64,000 nt of DNA from Paragorgia papillata (Eukaryota; Cnidaria; Anthozoa; Scleralcyonacea; Coralliidae): assembly GCA_035771165.1 (NCBI GenBank), contig JAWNZC010000322.1:7860501-7924500 (forward strand). Direction: 5' to 3'. The notes beneath the pieces are model-generated. The model made no database searches. It had not been told where the DNA came from and was given only the letters and a program-made list of their open reading frames with translations. Every line of letters starts with the position of its first letter. Position 1 is the first letter of the stretch. The position numbers were made by a program, and so were the translations under genes. This document shows, one piece after another, positions 33,903-45,449 of this stretch.

Positions 33903-35406
33903 GCTACCTGCATGCTAATCATCTATCAAGCAGCTAAAAGGAATGAATGTATTGCAGTCTTCTAGTTCTATAAGCTACTGTATAGTGTTGGGTTAGCACA
34001 AATTGAAGAACATTTTTGTGTCCTTATCCAAACTAAATTACCTCTAGACAAGATTGCAGCGAGTCTTTGTATAGCATTATATCTTTCCTATACAGTAAAA
34101 CTATGGTGTTATTGTTATTTTCATATCTTTTAACAAGCACGAATGTCCACAATTGCAATTAAATAATTTATCTTATATTTGACTGCACTTTGCACAGTAT
34201 ATCTCCTGACTCCTGCTGTACAAGCTATAGTGTTATAATTGTTTCTACATGCAAATTGACGCATTTCAATTTGTATAGGCCTTCAGCTTGAATCCAGCTG
34301 AAACGATTATATTTTTAGTCAGTACATAGTCAGTACCGTAATAGTTAAGACACCCGTTTCAGCTAAACACAATTAACGCCCATGCAGTGGAACCCCCCGC
34401 CATGACCTCTATACGCCAGTCACAGTGAGTGTTTGTGGTTGTCTGTATCTTCCTAGTTTTGACTATATATTCTATTGACATTGCTTTACGATAATAGTAC
34501 ACATATATTTATCATATACATGAACAACTCCGTTAGCCGCACTTAAAATTACTTTTGCGTTAAGTCTGAATTCTGGATTATTTCTCTCCGCGTGCATAGT
34601 ATAGAAACAAACATCATTCGAATAATTAAGAAAGTATGTACTATTTATCAAGTCCATGTATAAAATGTGAATTCTATGCGGGAGCTTGAAGTGATGATAA
34701 AGTATAGATATATAAACAATCTCTAAGACTTTATAAACTTAAACCTCAAAAAACTACTATGACCACAAGATAGCAATCGCACTTGGTCATACAAATCCTG
34801 ACGATAATTAGTCATACTTTATCTGAGCTAGTGCTCTATAATATATTGAAACCGATTGAATGGCCGAACGCTCTCCAGACATCTCAACTAAAATTGCGAC
34901 ATTCCCAAGGATATTCATTAATAAAAGAGAAAGATTTAATCTTCTCTGCAAATGTCACGAACTTATATACTTATTAACTGTAATTAGTTTTACTTTTTAG
35001 ATCATAATATATTTATGTGTATTATGGATTAAGTATTTCTGAAGATACTTTATAAATTGGGTAAATAATTGATGTTGTCATTGTTGTGAGTTACAACAAC
35101 ATGCTGGCTCCAGAAAGTTTGGCTAATTTACATATACAATTAGCAGCAACACATTCTCCACTTTAGTTGGGAAAACTGGTCGATAAAACAGAGATTCTGT
35201 AGTAAAAAAACATGATTTGTCGGTGAATTGATGAGAAATTGATCGGCAAATTGAACGTAAAGGTAGGTTGGTCGGTAATGTGAGGAGTGCCCCCCCCCCC
35301 CCGCCCCCCACTCCTCCCCAAAAAAAGAAAGGTTATGCTACGCCTCCGCTTTGCCCGCGGGGAGTTCAAACAAAGCCCGCTCTGCCCGCGCGGGCAAAGC
35401 GGCGTA

Positions 35407-35568
35407 ATTGCCTAATTTCATGTCGCGAAAGAGACTGGCACTGTCCTGAAAAATCCGTTAGTACCAGCCTCCGCCGTGCAATATTCCTTTGCACATCATG
35501 CCGGAGACTGGTACTAACGGATTTTCCAGGACAGTGCCAGTCTCTTTCGCGACATGAAATTAGGCAAT
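35407..35568. mobile_element. 162-bp long-stem hairpin MITE (copy B)
   Basis: Same structure as 18908-19069, with arms of about 70 nt. A poly-C stretch (35290-35302) and a GC-rich TTTGCCCGCGGGGAGTT motif lie just before it. Confidence 0.8.
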
Positions 35569-36153
35569 GGCAAACATCCTTTAGCACACAAATATTAATG
35601 GTGTTTGTAGTTCAGTAGATCAGTCTTAAGAACCAAAACTACTGCATGCTTCCTCTTTACTAAGATTTCTTTCTGTGCGAGCTATATTGTTACAAAACAC
35701 ATATTCCATGTCTCCGTACACAGCTAATTCAATTACGTTTCTCAGTTTGTCTAGGCTTTGGCTGCGGTACACTTCCTGGTATGTATTTCTTTATTAAATC
35801 TTTCTTAAATCTCTTTTTATACTTATTATTTCTATGTAAATTACGTACCTATATGGTGCAAAATGAATAAACTTGAAGTTGAACTTAAATCAAAATTTAC
35901 CAAACCTTTCCCTTCATGCAGTCTTCTTGTGTGGAATTTTGTCATTGACATCTAAACTGAAAGTGCGACACATTTCCAAGAATAGCCTTTTATAAGGAAA
36001 AAAAATATGTATTCTTCGATCTATACAAATGTTAGCTTATACTTTTTAAATGTGATTTCACTTTCAGATCATAATTTATGTGTATTTATGAATTAAGTTA
36101 TTTATGAAGATATTTTAATTGGGTAATTATAATTGATGTTGTGAGTTATTACG

Positions 36154-36555
36154 CAGGGCCGGATTAGGGCTGTGTGGCCCCCCCGTCATATTTTAGGATG
36201 GGGCCCCTTGAACCCCCCCCCCCCACCCACATGAGTATCGAGCCCTGGGGCCCAACGTTTTTTCTAGAAAGCAAGTGCAGAACAAAAAATTGTGCAATCA
36301 GAAAGCGCCAGGGGCCCCGAAAGCTTGGGGCCCACGGCATATGCTGCTTTTGCCATATGGTTAATCTGGTACTGCACATACTCATAGGCTGTACGCTGAA
36401 GGCCAGACAGATATATTGAGGTACCTAGCCATACAATATTCTATCTAAAGTATAAGAAATTTTATTTTGCTTTAAAATTTTTTTATGAACTATTTTTGTG
36501 GGCCCCTAAAGATTGTGCAGCCCAGTCAGCCCCCCCCCCCTTTAATCCGCCCCTG
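36154..36555. mobile_element. hAT-like non-autonomous element (copy B)
   Basis: Ends CAGGGCCGGATTAGGG and, inverted, CAGGGGCGGATTAAA, with internal GGGGCCC motifs and a poly-C run near the right end. No clear 8-bp duplication is visible at the outer flanks, perhaps because the right side abuts the truncated gypsy element. Confidence 0.6.
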
Positions 36556-39009
36556 CTGTTTCGACAACTGCTGACACCTTTTGGAAGATTTCGTTTTACA
36601 CGACTTCCATTTGGAATTAAATCGGCTCCGGAAGTATTCCTATAGTCGATGACATTTTGATATGGGGAAGAGATATTTAGGAACATTTCGCAAGGCTAAA
36701 GCACGTTCTTGCCCGATGCCGAGAAGTCAACCTAAAGCTAAACCCGAAGAAATGCCAAATCAGAAAAGAAGAAATTGCTTATGTTGGTCATCTTCTAACC
36801 AAGGATGGTCTCAAGCCAGTTCCTGAGAAAATAAGAGCAGTACAAGCCATGACCCAGCCATCCAAGACAAGGGAATTAAGAACATCCTAGGATTTATCCA
36901 GTACCTTGCAAAGCTTTTGCCCAATATGGCTGATGTCAGTGCTCCACTAAGAAAATTCCTGGAAAAGGACACAGCATGGCATTGGGAAAAGCAACAAGAC
37001 AGCTTTGAGCAACTCAAGATGATGGCAACAAGTGCTCCTGTCCTAAGTTACTATGACGCTAAGAAGCCTGTAACCATGTCAGTAGATGCAAGTTCGACAG
37101 GACTTGGAGCAGTTCTTTACCAAGAAAACAAGCCAGTTGCGTAATGCGTATGCTTCCCGAGCATTGACACCAACACAACAGAATTATGCACGGATTGAAA
37201 AAGAGACTTTGGCCATTGTCTTTGGCACTAACAAGTTTCACCAGTTCCTGTTTGGAAAGCAAGTAGTTGTTGAGTCAGATCACAAACCCTTGGAATATAT
37301 ATTCGCAAAACCTCTCCATCAAACACCACTCCGTCTACAGAAGATGCTCTTAGCTCTTCAACGCTGATTTAACGGTTGTGTACAAACCTGGAAAAGAGAT
37401 GCACATAGCTGATGCCCTTAGCAGAAATTACCTAAATGAGACGAAAGAGACATTGGTGCAAGAACTCGAAGTCAACGAAGTTCACCTCACAGCTCATTTG
37501 CCAATATCACCTGAAAAATACAAAGAATTCCAGAAAGCCACTGCAGAGGAGGCAGTGATGCAAGCAGTTCAAGAAGCAGTTCTTATATAATGGATGGCCA
37601 AAAAAAGATAATGCACAGGTAGAGATAAAGCAGCACTGGACATGTAAAGATGAAATTTCCTGTGTCGATGGCCTTCTTTTCAATGGAAACAAAGTAATTG
37701 TTCCCAAATCCCTCAGATCTCAGATGTTAGAAATCATACATAAAACACATCAAGGGGTGGTGAAATGCAAACAACGAGCAAGAGACCTCCTCTACTGGCC
37801 AGGAATGGCAAGCCAAATTGAGGATAAGGTATCAAAGTGTCAAATTTTCAGCCAGTACCAGAAAGCTCAAGCAAGACAGCCTATATGATAGCCAGCAAGA
37901 TTCCAGACCGACCCTGGGCAAAGATTAGCGTGGATCTATTTGTAACAAGACACACTATCTATTATGTGTTGACTATTACTCAAAGTGGATCGACATTGCC
38001 AAACTGGATAACCTAAGCAGCATGAATGTTATCAGTTACCTCCAAAGTCAGTTTTCCAGATATGGTATACCAGATCAAGTAGTGAGTGACAATGGGCCAC
38101 AATTCATCTCTAAAGAATTCACAGAGTTTTCGAAGAACTATGGTTTCACCCACACAACATCATGTCCTCATTACCCGCAAGCAAACGGCGAAGCAGAGAG
38201 AGCAGTGCAGATAGTGAAACTTCTTCTCAACAAAGCTAAAGATCCATACAAAGCGATGATGAACTATTGAAACACCCCAATTGAAGAAATCAATCTGTCC
38301 CCAGCGCAACTTATGATGGGTCGCAGACTGAAAACAAGCCTTCCAACAACATCACCACTTCTGAAACCTCAAGCATCAGAAGAGTTTCAGCGAATCCTTA
38401 AGAAACAAAAGGAGAAACAAAAGCAGTATTACGACAAGCGCAGTGTAGAAGAGCTACCGTCACTCCAGCCTGGTGAGACAGTTCAGATGAAACATGGAGA
38501 GAGATGGATTCCTGCAAAAGTCCTGCACAAGCACCACTCACCGAGATCGTATGTCATTGAAAGTGAACAAGGACGAAAGTATCGAAGAAACCGCCGTCAC
38601 CTGCATTCCAGTAAACCTTCAAACACCAAAGTGTCCACTGCAAGCAGTGCCAAAACAAATGCTAAAGATCAAGTTGGACAGTCCAGTAATCAAACAATCA
38701 ACGATTTGCGGCCTAATCCTGTAACAACAAGATCTGGACGGACATGCAAGTAAACCACCAGATTATTTAATAAACAATAAATAATAACTGTGACTTTTAA
38801 AATCTAATATTTGCGAACATTCGTCCTTATATTATTTGTTACTGGTAGTTACATTTATTAATTGTTAGCTGTTGAACATTCTCTCAGTAAGGAAAGGGAG
38901 ATGTAATGTATACATAATGTATGCATAATTATGTATGCTGAAAAGCATTATTTGAATAAATATACATTGTCTTTGTTACCAACATGGCGTACAGAATACA
39001 AACATAACA
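36556..39009 (+). mobile_element. Ty3/gypsy retrotransposon relic, copy B
   Basis: Same truncated pol as 20010-22447: RT end, RNase H, integrase zinc-binding region and core (SDNGPQFISKEF; SCPHYPQANGEAERAVQ is intact here but frameshifted in A), then the C-terminal basic region to a stop at 38753. Shared stops and frameshifts plus private ones show that it was inactive before the duplication and has decayed independently since. Confidence 0.9.
38902..39009 (+). repeat. 3' LTR of the gypsy relic (108 bp, copy B)
   Basis: TGTAATGTATA...CATAACA after the polypurine tract, of the same length as in copy A. Confidence 0.65.
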
Positions 39010-39321
39010 GGGAGTGTCGAGGAAGTACGACACTTTTTAGTGTATTGAATAGATGTCAAACTTAACTATCGGAAAATTACCAATTTTCGACCTTTTGATA
39101 TACAGGGGGAGTCGAGGGGTCAGAGACATGGCTAATAGGAGTGACTCGAAGACCTTTTCTGACCCTGATCCTAGCCTAAATACTGTCAGTGGTATTAAGT
39201 GTCATGAAAACAGCTCGTGTAGGATTTGCACGCTAAAGTTGATTTTTGTAAATCTAAAAGATATTCTGACGTGTACCATTCTATGTTCTGGTTTAATAAT
39301 AACAAAATTATGTAATTTGTG

Positions 39322-39807
39322 GCTTTCAGATTACTCTTGAATACTTGCCTCAAAATGCAGGAAATAGTGTTTCAGGGACCCCCCTAAGACCCTGGCTACG
39401 ACACTGCGGAGTAGAGTGGTTTGGTTTGGACACCAGAAGTCTTTTTAAAATCTTTCCTTATCATTCTTAATTCGTTTTTGAGATATTTTAGCTTGACCAC
39501 ATTTTACTGAAAGTTTTTTCACCATTTTTTTTCACCCATTAAGCCAACTTATATTTAAAAAAATTATAGAATGCCATAGTTTTCAATTTGAAGGTCTTGA
39601 AACACTGATCTCAAATAATATACTCAGATCAGCACGAGCCAGCACACTTGAAATGACTATCGTTACCAGGCTCCTATATGGCATAAATTATCAGCTTGCG
39701 TTAAATTTTATAATTTATGCACTGCAATTATGCAATTTGATTGCATCAGCTTTCACGTCTGTTCGTCTTGAATTCAACTATTATTTTACTGTAAAAGGGG
39801 TATTAGA
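39322..39807. other. CDC123 upstream region, no gene seen
   Basis: AT-rich unique sequence between the end of duplication copy B and CDC123. No splice donor with coding sequence was recognised. A palindromic TAAATTATC...TAATTTATG motif lies near 39684-39718. Confidence 0.4.
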
Positions 39808-40818
39808 ATGAAGCAGAAGCATGTTTTGAACTGTCAATTCCCTTCTTGGTATCCTGTTTTTAAAAATGTCACTTTTCGTAGCAAGATCATCCCTCTTCAG
39901 CCACAGTTCATTGATTACCTTAACCAAGATGGAATAGTGCTTCCTAGTGGTAACGACGAAGGCACTGAAAATAACAGTGATAATGAGTCAGGTTCAGAAA
40001 CTTGGTCAGAAAGTGAAGAGTATTCAACTACTACAGCAGTTGCCCCTGTTTTTGATGAGCTGACAAAGAATATTGAAGAAGCAATTGAGGCTCTTGGTGG
40101 GGCAGTGTTTCCCAAGTTGAACTGGAGTGCTCCTAGGGACTCAGCTTGGATAAGTTATAATGGGACACTGAAATGTACTACACCGTCTGATGTCTACCTG
40201 CTTTTAAAGAGTTCAGATAGGATTAGCCATGATATTAATCACCCTTTTAGAAAATGCGAAGATGGTGAGGACAATGTTGTATCAGAATCTTCTGGTTTTG
40301 TTTTGATCTTGCGAAAATGGCAAGAAATTCCTTCATCCACAGAATTTCGATGCTTTGTGAAAAAGGGTAATATGATTGGTATTTCACAGAGAGATACTGC
40401 AAGTCATTATCCTTACATTGCTGAGTTCTACAATGATATACACTCACAGATTAAAGAGTTTTTCTACAAAAAGATAGCAGAAAGGTTTCCAGACAGTGAT
40501 TATGTCTTTGATGTTTCTCTACAGTCCAAAACAACTGTAAAACTGATAGATTTTAATCCATTTGGAGCAGTCACAGATCCACTGCTATTCACATGGGATG
40601 AGTTGTCTTCTATTAAACCTGAGGATGAGGATGACGATAGTGACACTGTGTTCCGTTTTGTGACAAATGATGCTGGTGTGCAGCCAAGTCCTTTTCTTAG
40701 CAGCCGACTACCAAAAGAAAGTTTGGATTTAGTGAGAAGTGAAGATATCAACAAGATGGTGGACTTTCTTAAAACTAAAGATGAATTTATTGATACAAGC
40801 CAAAACAATGACCAGTGA
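39808..40818 (+). CDS. CDC123: CDC123 (D123 family), eIF2 assembly factor, single exon
   Basis: 336 residues, the full length of the family, starting MKQKHVLNCQFPSWYPVFKN. Diagnostic blocks are FPKLNWSAPRDSAWISYN (about 99-116), EFRCFVKKGNMIGISQRD, VKLIDFNPFGAVTDPLLFTW (about 246-265) and the C-terminal QPSPFLSSRLPKE. An acidic Ser/Glu/Asp linker (about 50-75) sits where vertebrate homologues also have one. CDC123 is a cytoplasmic ATP-grasp-fold protein that binds eIF2gamma and promotes eIF2 trimer assembly. The whole frame is uninterrupted by introns, unlike vertebrate CDC123 genes. No poly-A tail is visible, so an old retrocopy and a genuinely intronless gene are both possible. Confidence 0.96.
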   Translation: MKQKHVLNCQFPSWYPVFKNVTFRSKIIPLQPQFIDYLNQDGIVLPSGNDEGTENNSDNESGSETWSESEEYSTTTAVAPVFDELTKNIEEAIEALGGAVFPKLNWSAPRDSAWISYNGTLKCTTPSDVYLLLKSSDRISHDINHPFRKCEDGEDNVVSESSGFVLILRKWQEIPSSTEFRCFVKKGNMIGISQRDTASHYPYIAEFYNDIHSQIKEFFYKKIAERFPDSDYVFDVSLQSKTTVKLIDFNPFGAVTDPLLFTWDELSSIKPEDEDDDSDTVFRFVTNDAGVQPSPFLSSRLPKESLDLVRSEDINKMVDFLKTKDEFIDTSQNNDQ

Positions 40819-41109
40819 AAAAAGCTGCACTTTAAGATTTTTACTTAAAGATCTTTACTTAAAGATCTAAGACACAATTTATCAGTTATGTAGTAATATA
40901 AGTGTTTCCAGAGTATGAAAATTGCATAACAGGGGATATGTAAGATTACGATGTAATAATATCCTTCTATCTGGCCTTTTAAATGCATCACAAGTTCACA
41001 ACTGATGGTGTGAAGCTGCCTCGTACCCAGGCATCTTTTTGGGGGAGGATGGAGGGTGTTGTGTGAAGGCGCTGATGGCAAGAGGGCACTTGAAATGGGT
41101 CATCACCTA

Positions 41110-41900
41110 GGGACCAGTCATTATTAATGCTGGGTAGGGGGCCAGAAGATATTTTTCTGCTCACCTGAAATTTTTCACCCTCATATTTTTCACAAACATT
41201 TTTTCTGTCGTTGTTAGACTGATTATTTAAGCCAAACAGAATGCAGAATTTTTAATATTATACTTCACTAGTTGGTTTATAGTGATTTCTATTTTAGTAA
41301 GCGTTAAGGTTACGACTAAAGGGGATGTTGGAATTAGGTCTTGGTTTACTTAGGGTTGAGGATCATGGTTAGGATCGTGCAGGAAAGGTTCTTTTGAATT
41401 ATTCTCTTCTGTCACGTTAATTCTTGCTGAAAACGAAATCCCTTCGGCCAACTCATGGTAACTTAGTGTTTTACAAACTAAACATTTCTTTCCTGCAAGG
41501 AAAATGGTTAAATGTTTCCTTCTAATGTTCTTCTACACAATATTCATTACATACATGTAAAGGACTAGAACACCAAGTCCAACAACTTACAACAATTCGG
41601 TGGCTTGGAGCATTCTGAAACTCAACAGCTTGTTTAGACAAAATATCTTGGTATTCTATCAAAGGAGGAATGTTTATATTTGCATGTCTTTAAATAATAT
41701 CCAAGAAATCCTGGAAATTAATGTTGTTTTTTGTATTTATTGAGTCTTGTTATCAATGTTGAGCATCTCCTATTAAGTGAAGAGAAAGTTATATATACAG
41801 AATCGAAACGTTTTCTTTGTTACACTGAAAATCATTCAGATGATAGTGCTGGGGTATTTGCTCTATAATCTATATATGGAAATAAATAATGACTGGTCCC
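41110..41900. mobile_element. 791-bp PIF/Harbinger-like MITE
   Basis: Terminal inverted repeats GGGACCAGTCATTATT at the left and its complement at the right, flanked by CTA on both sides (41107-41109 and 41901-41903). The 3-bp duplication fits PIF/Harbinger. No transposase frame inside. Confidence 0.7.
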
Positions 41901-42100
41901 CTACCTATACTAATTGGTTTAGATAATCTAACCTAACACCTTCCCCTAACCCTAATCAGTAAGGAGCATGGGAACAAATTGATAATCGACAATGTGATTG
42001 GTTACTTATAGCCAATCAGAAAACTTGTTCATATTGAGTAGGTCTTTACTACTTGAAATGGGACTCCAATCTCATTGCAGCTTGCGTGCTTCTGCAGTCT

Positions 42101-42126
42101 CCCCCCCCCCCCCCCCCCCCCCCCCC
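42101..42126. repeat. Poly-C run of 26
   Basis: Uninterrupted cytosines. Similar long C or G homopolymers occur at 3106-3127, 7075-7089, 23151-23169, 42539-42556 and 43481-43498. Confidence 0.95.
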
Positions 42127-42514
42127 TCAATTGCGCCTGGGTATGAGGCAGGGTGTGAAGTGTAAATGAGAAACTTCAAAAGACCATACATGTTTCAAAT
42201 ACACAGTTTATGATACAGAACAGCAGGTGCACCTAGGGGACAACTGGCATTCTTTGCTCTCCAAAACGGATTTTTTGCATTTTAAAGAAATTATTGCTCC
42301 TGGCCGGCTGGCATCTGTGTGAAATTCTAAGTCTTCAATTCATGTGATTAATTGCTTAGTCCATGAGCAGATCTATATCTTATTATATCGTATTGTATGA
42401 TTATTTATCATATGCGTTGAAATTGGGTCATCATCTACATAGTTAACCTAACCCCAACACCTTCCCCTAACCCCAGCATTGGAACGAATTGATAATCGAC
42501 AATGTTATTGGTTA

Positions 42515-43521
42515 GGGACGGACCATTAGATTTTTGAGGGGGGGGGGGGGGGGGGGTTGGCCAATTTTTTGGTGCAGGAATTTATTTTTTTCGCTCGAGG
42601 TTGTGCAGGATATTTTTTTTCGACATCATTTCCTTGCAGGATATTTTTTTGTGAGCCTATGTTTGTTAATGTCCGACACATACAATACGTTTATAGCAAT
42701 ATTAGAAAGGATACAGATACAACCACAAAGCAATTACGCAATGGGCCATATCAGTCATTAACCAATGGATACTGAGATTTTAATAATTTATGACAAATTA
42801 AACATTTTTAATGTTAATGATGCAATTTGTGACAGTGAAAGAAGGGTACACCCCCCTGAATCCACCCCTGACTATATATGATATGAGATGACACTTAAAT
42901 ACTATTTTAATACCTTGTGTGGGAGATTTTTCACCAAATTGGTGAAAAGGGCCACACAGAGCTTTAAAATATTAAGTGTCATTGAATATATCTATGTTTT
43001 CACAAATGATGTTTTGCTATACAAATGTTGAGTTTATCATAAAAACAAGAAAGTATTTGAATATATAGACAATCATAAATTATGCGCTAAAAAGACTAAT
43101 AATATTTGTGTTTTTACAATGCAAAAAAATATCTTTGTATTTAGTGAGCAGCTGCTCTACATTGTTAAAATGGAAGTAAACTGCAGAATGTGTTTGTTGC
43201 TGCTTAAAAATTGTTCCACTTGTTTTGTAGGACAAGTACTTGTTTTCTAACACTATTTAATAGCAGTGACCTGACAAGTCTGTGCTTAATATTAACAAGA
43301 TGGATTCATAGCTTGTGATTTATTTTGTGTTCTGGCAATCTGCTCCTCTATATAAATATTTTTCTATTTTTAGAAAACATGGTACTTTGCAGGATATTTT
43401 TTTCTGGGGGTTTTGTTGTGCACGATATTTTTTTCCCGGGATAAGGCTGTGCTCGAATTTTTTTTTGGTAATTGCCCAACCCCCCCCCCCCCCCCCCCTC
43501 AAAAATCTAATGGTCCGTCCC
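42515..43521. mobile_element. 1007-bp PIF/Harbinger-like element with TTA TSD
   Basis: Termini GGGACGGACCATTAGATTTT and the exact complement, followed inward by long G (left) and C (right) runs, flanked by TTA (42512-42514 and 43522-43524). The flanks GACAATGTTATTGG and CTTATAGCCAATCAG also occur joined, with a single TTA, at about 41988-42015, which is an unoccupied paralogous site. Inner motifs GCAGGATATTTTTTT are also repeated. No transposase frame; non-autonomous. Confidence 0.85.
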
Positions 43522-43524
43522 TTA

Positions 43525-44299
43525 CTTATAGCCAATCAGAAAACTTGTTCATATATTAGGTAGGGCTTTACTGTCTGTTGAAATTGCATGCCTGTAATAT
43601 ATTTTGATGCATGTGTGAGCAAAAATCTTTGTGGGAAACCAAGCTTTATCTAGGCCAAATATTTGAACGGCTACTTTCAAGCAACATTTTTATAAGTGTA
43701 TATGAACTGCACAAAAACTGTTTATATTTCATGAATGAACAATTGACCAATGAGCCACCAAAATCTGGGGGGGTGGGACCGGGTTGAAATGCCACTTTGC
43801 CGTGAGAGCTTAGCCTGCGTGCAGCCTCTACCCGATTTTGAAAGCCGATAATATATATGAGAGCTACGATGAGTTTAATTCAATCCCACCTGACCTTCTG
43901 TATTAATAGCATTTTCTCCATTATGAAATTGTTTTTGAACTGTATATGGAAAGATCTTGAACAAAAGGTCCGCTATGCGTACATGTGTCTGCGCCAAACG
44001 GCCACTACTGCATGTGAGAATCTTGTCAAGATCTTGTAAGATCTTAATTGTGTGATCTTGGAAAATCTTGTAAGATCTTAAGAAAAATCTTATAAGATTT
44101 TTACACGTAGATCTTATAAGATTTTAGCGAGATGATCTTATAAGATAATTAAAGAGAAAGTACACGTTCTCTGATCAAAATAATTTTTTATCATGACTCA
44201 CAAAAACTGTGGTAGATCACACTCACAAGTTTACTATAAGTCACGTTAAAAATACTTACCAGTTTTATCAGCAATATCCCCTGTCTCCGAAATGTTTTA
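43525..44299. other. Unique sequence and AAGATCTTATAAGAT repeats, no gene seen
   Basis: At about 44018-44150 the palindromic motif (A)GATCTTATAAGATC/AGATCTTGTAAGATCT recurs eight or so times on both strands with variable spacing. The rest is AT-rich with no recognisable exon. Confidence 0.5.
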
Positions 44300-45130
44300 G
44301 TGCAAAACTTTGTCGGAAATATAGAATTTAACTGCATGAAGATATATATCCCAATACGGCTGTTTAGCCGGACACCGTGGGTCTAAAGTATACCCCTGAA
44401 TAGTCTGTAGGTTTGTGCCATTTTGGAAACTTATATCGTTAGATAGAGCGTTAAATTCTGTACAACAATTATGAATTAGAAAAAATCGTAGAATAGCAAC
44501 GGAGAAAAATCTTTTTGAACTGAGATGAGCGCCAAATATCAAATGGCAATTATCGGGTCAAACGCAATCATATTTAAAGTATCCTTGAATCGTCTGTAGG
44601 TTTGTGCCATTCACGAAACTTGTACAGTTAGATAGAGCGTTAAATACTCATATGTGAATTAGAAAAAATCGTATAGAATAGAACCCTGAAAAACCATTTA
44701 GTCAAAAAACTTTGTCGGAAATATAGAATTTAACGGCTAACAGCCGTAGTGGGATATATCTTCATTGCAGTTGAGCCACCGGATACCGCATGTTTAAAGT
44801 ATACCCCTGAATCGTCTGTAGGTTTGTGCCATTCACGAAACTTCCACAGTTAGATAGAGCGTTAAATTCTGTACAACATATGTAAATTAGAACAAATCGT
44901 ATAGAATAGCAACGGAGAAAAATCTATTTGAAACTGAGATAAGCGCAAATATCAAATTGCATTATTATGCTATCACCTGGCGTACGGTCAAACGCAATAA
45001 TTTTAAAGTATCCCTGAATCGTCTGTAGGTTTCTGCCATTCACGAAACTCGTACAGTTAGATAGAACGTTAAATTATGTACAAGATATGTGAATTTGAAA
45101 AAATCGTATAGAATAGAACCCTGAAAATCG
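44300..45130. repeat. Dimeric tandem satellite, about 200-bp unit
   Basis: The motif TGAATCGTCTGTAGGTTTGT begins near 44393, 44583, 44806 and 45012, each followed by a GATAGAGCGTTAAAT block and a GAATTAGAAAAAATCGTA block. A second motif, CTTTGTCGGAAATATAGAAT, appears only in alternate units (about 44308 and 44707), so the higher-order period is about 400 bp. Four units are recognisable; they are moderately diverged. Confidence 0.8.
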
Positions 45131-45449
45131 TAGTATTTTAATCCAAAACTTTCACGAATCACAAAAAGTAAAATAGCATCTTCACGACTTTTTCAACACT
45201 GTTCAATCACGATTTACGGGACAATATTGCTCTAAATCACGATTCACAAAGCTCAAAAATAGCCAATCACGGGTTCACGAAAATACCCGAAAATAGGACA
45301 AATTCGAGACCGGGTCTTAGGCGCAGGCTAGGTTTTGGGGGCTCACACCCATCATCATTGCGAAACGTTGCATGCATGCATTTTATAGTGTTATATACAT
45401 AGCCGACATTTTTCCAAATAATGCAAGAGAACAATAAAAAGTTACTCTT

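Larger units (their letters stand above)
24087..39321. repeat. Tandem segmental duplication, copy B
   Basis: Same orientation and content as 8827-23459. Copy B keeps the full TSP1-EGF exon (30339-30678), which A lacks. It has gained a hairpin MITE (about 29466-29840) and a gypsy RT fragment (30803-31181), and has a (TA)n expansion at 25088-25141. It lacks the 22692-23388 block of A. Confidence 0.93.

Noticed and set aside
8827..39321. Copies A and B as an assembly artefact (two haplotypes placed in tandem)
   Set aside because: Cannot be excluded without reads, but the unique 630-bp spacer, the distinct outer flanks and the older third relic in the same array favour a true tandem duplication.
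44300..45130. Possible CRISPR-like array
   Set aside because: Units are about 200 bp and the whole unit is repeated, not short repeats with unique spacers; the DNA is eukaryotic.
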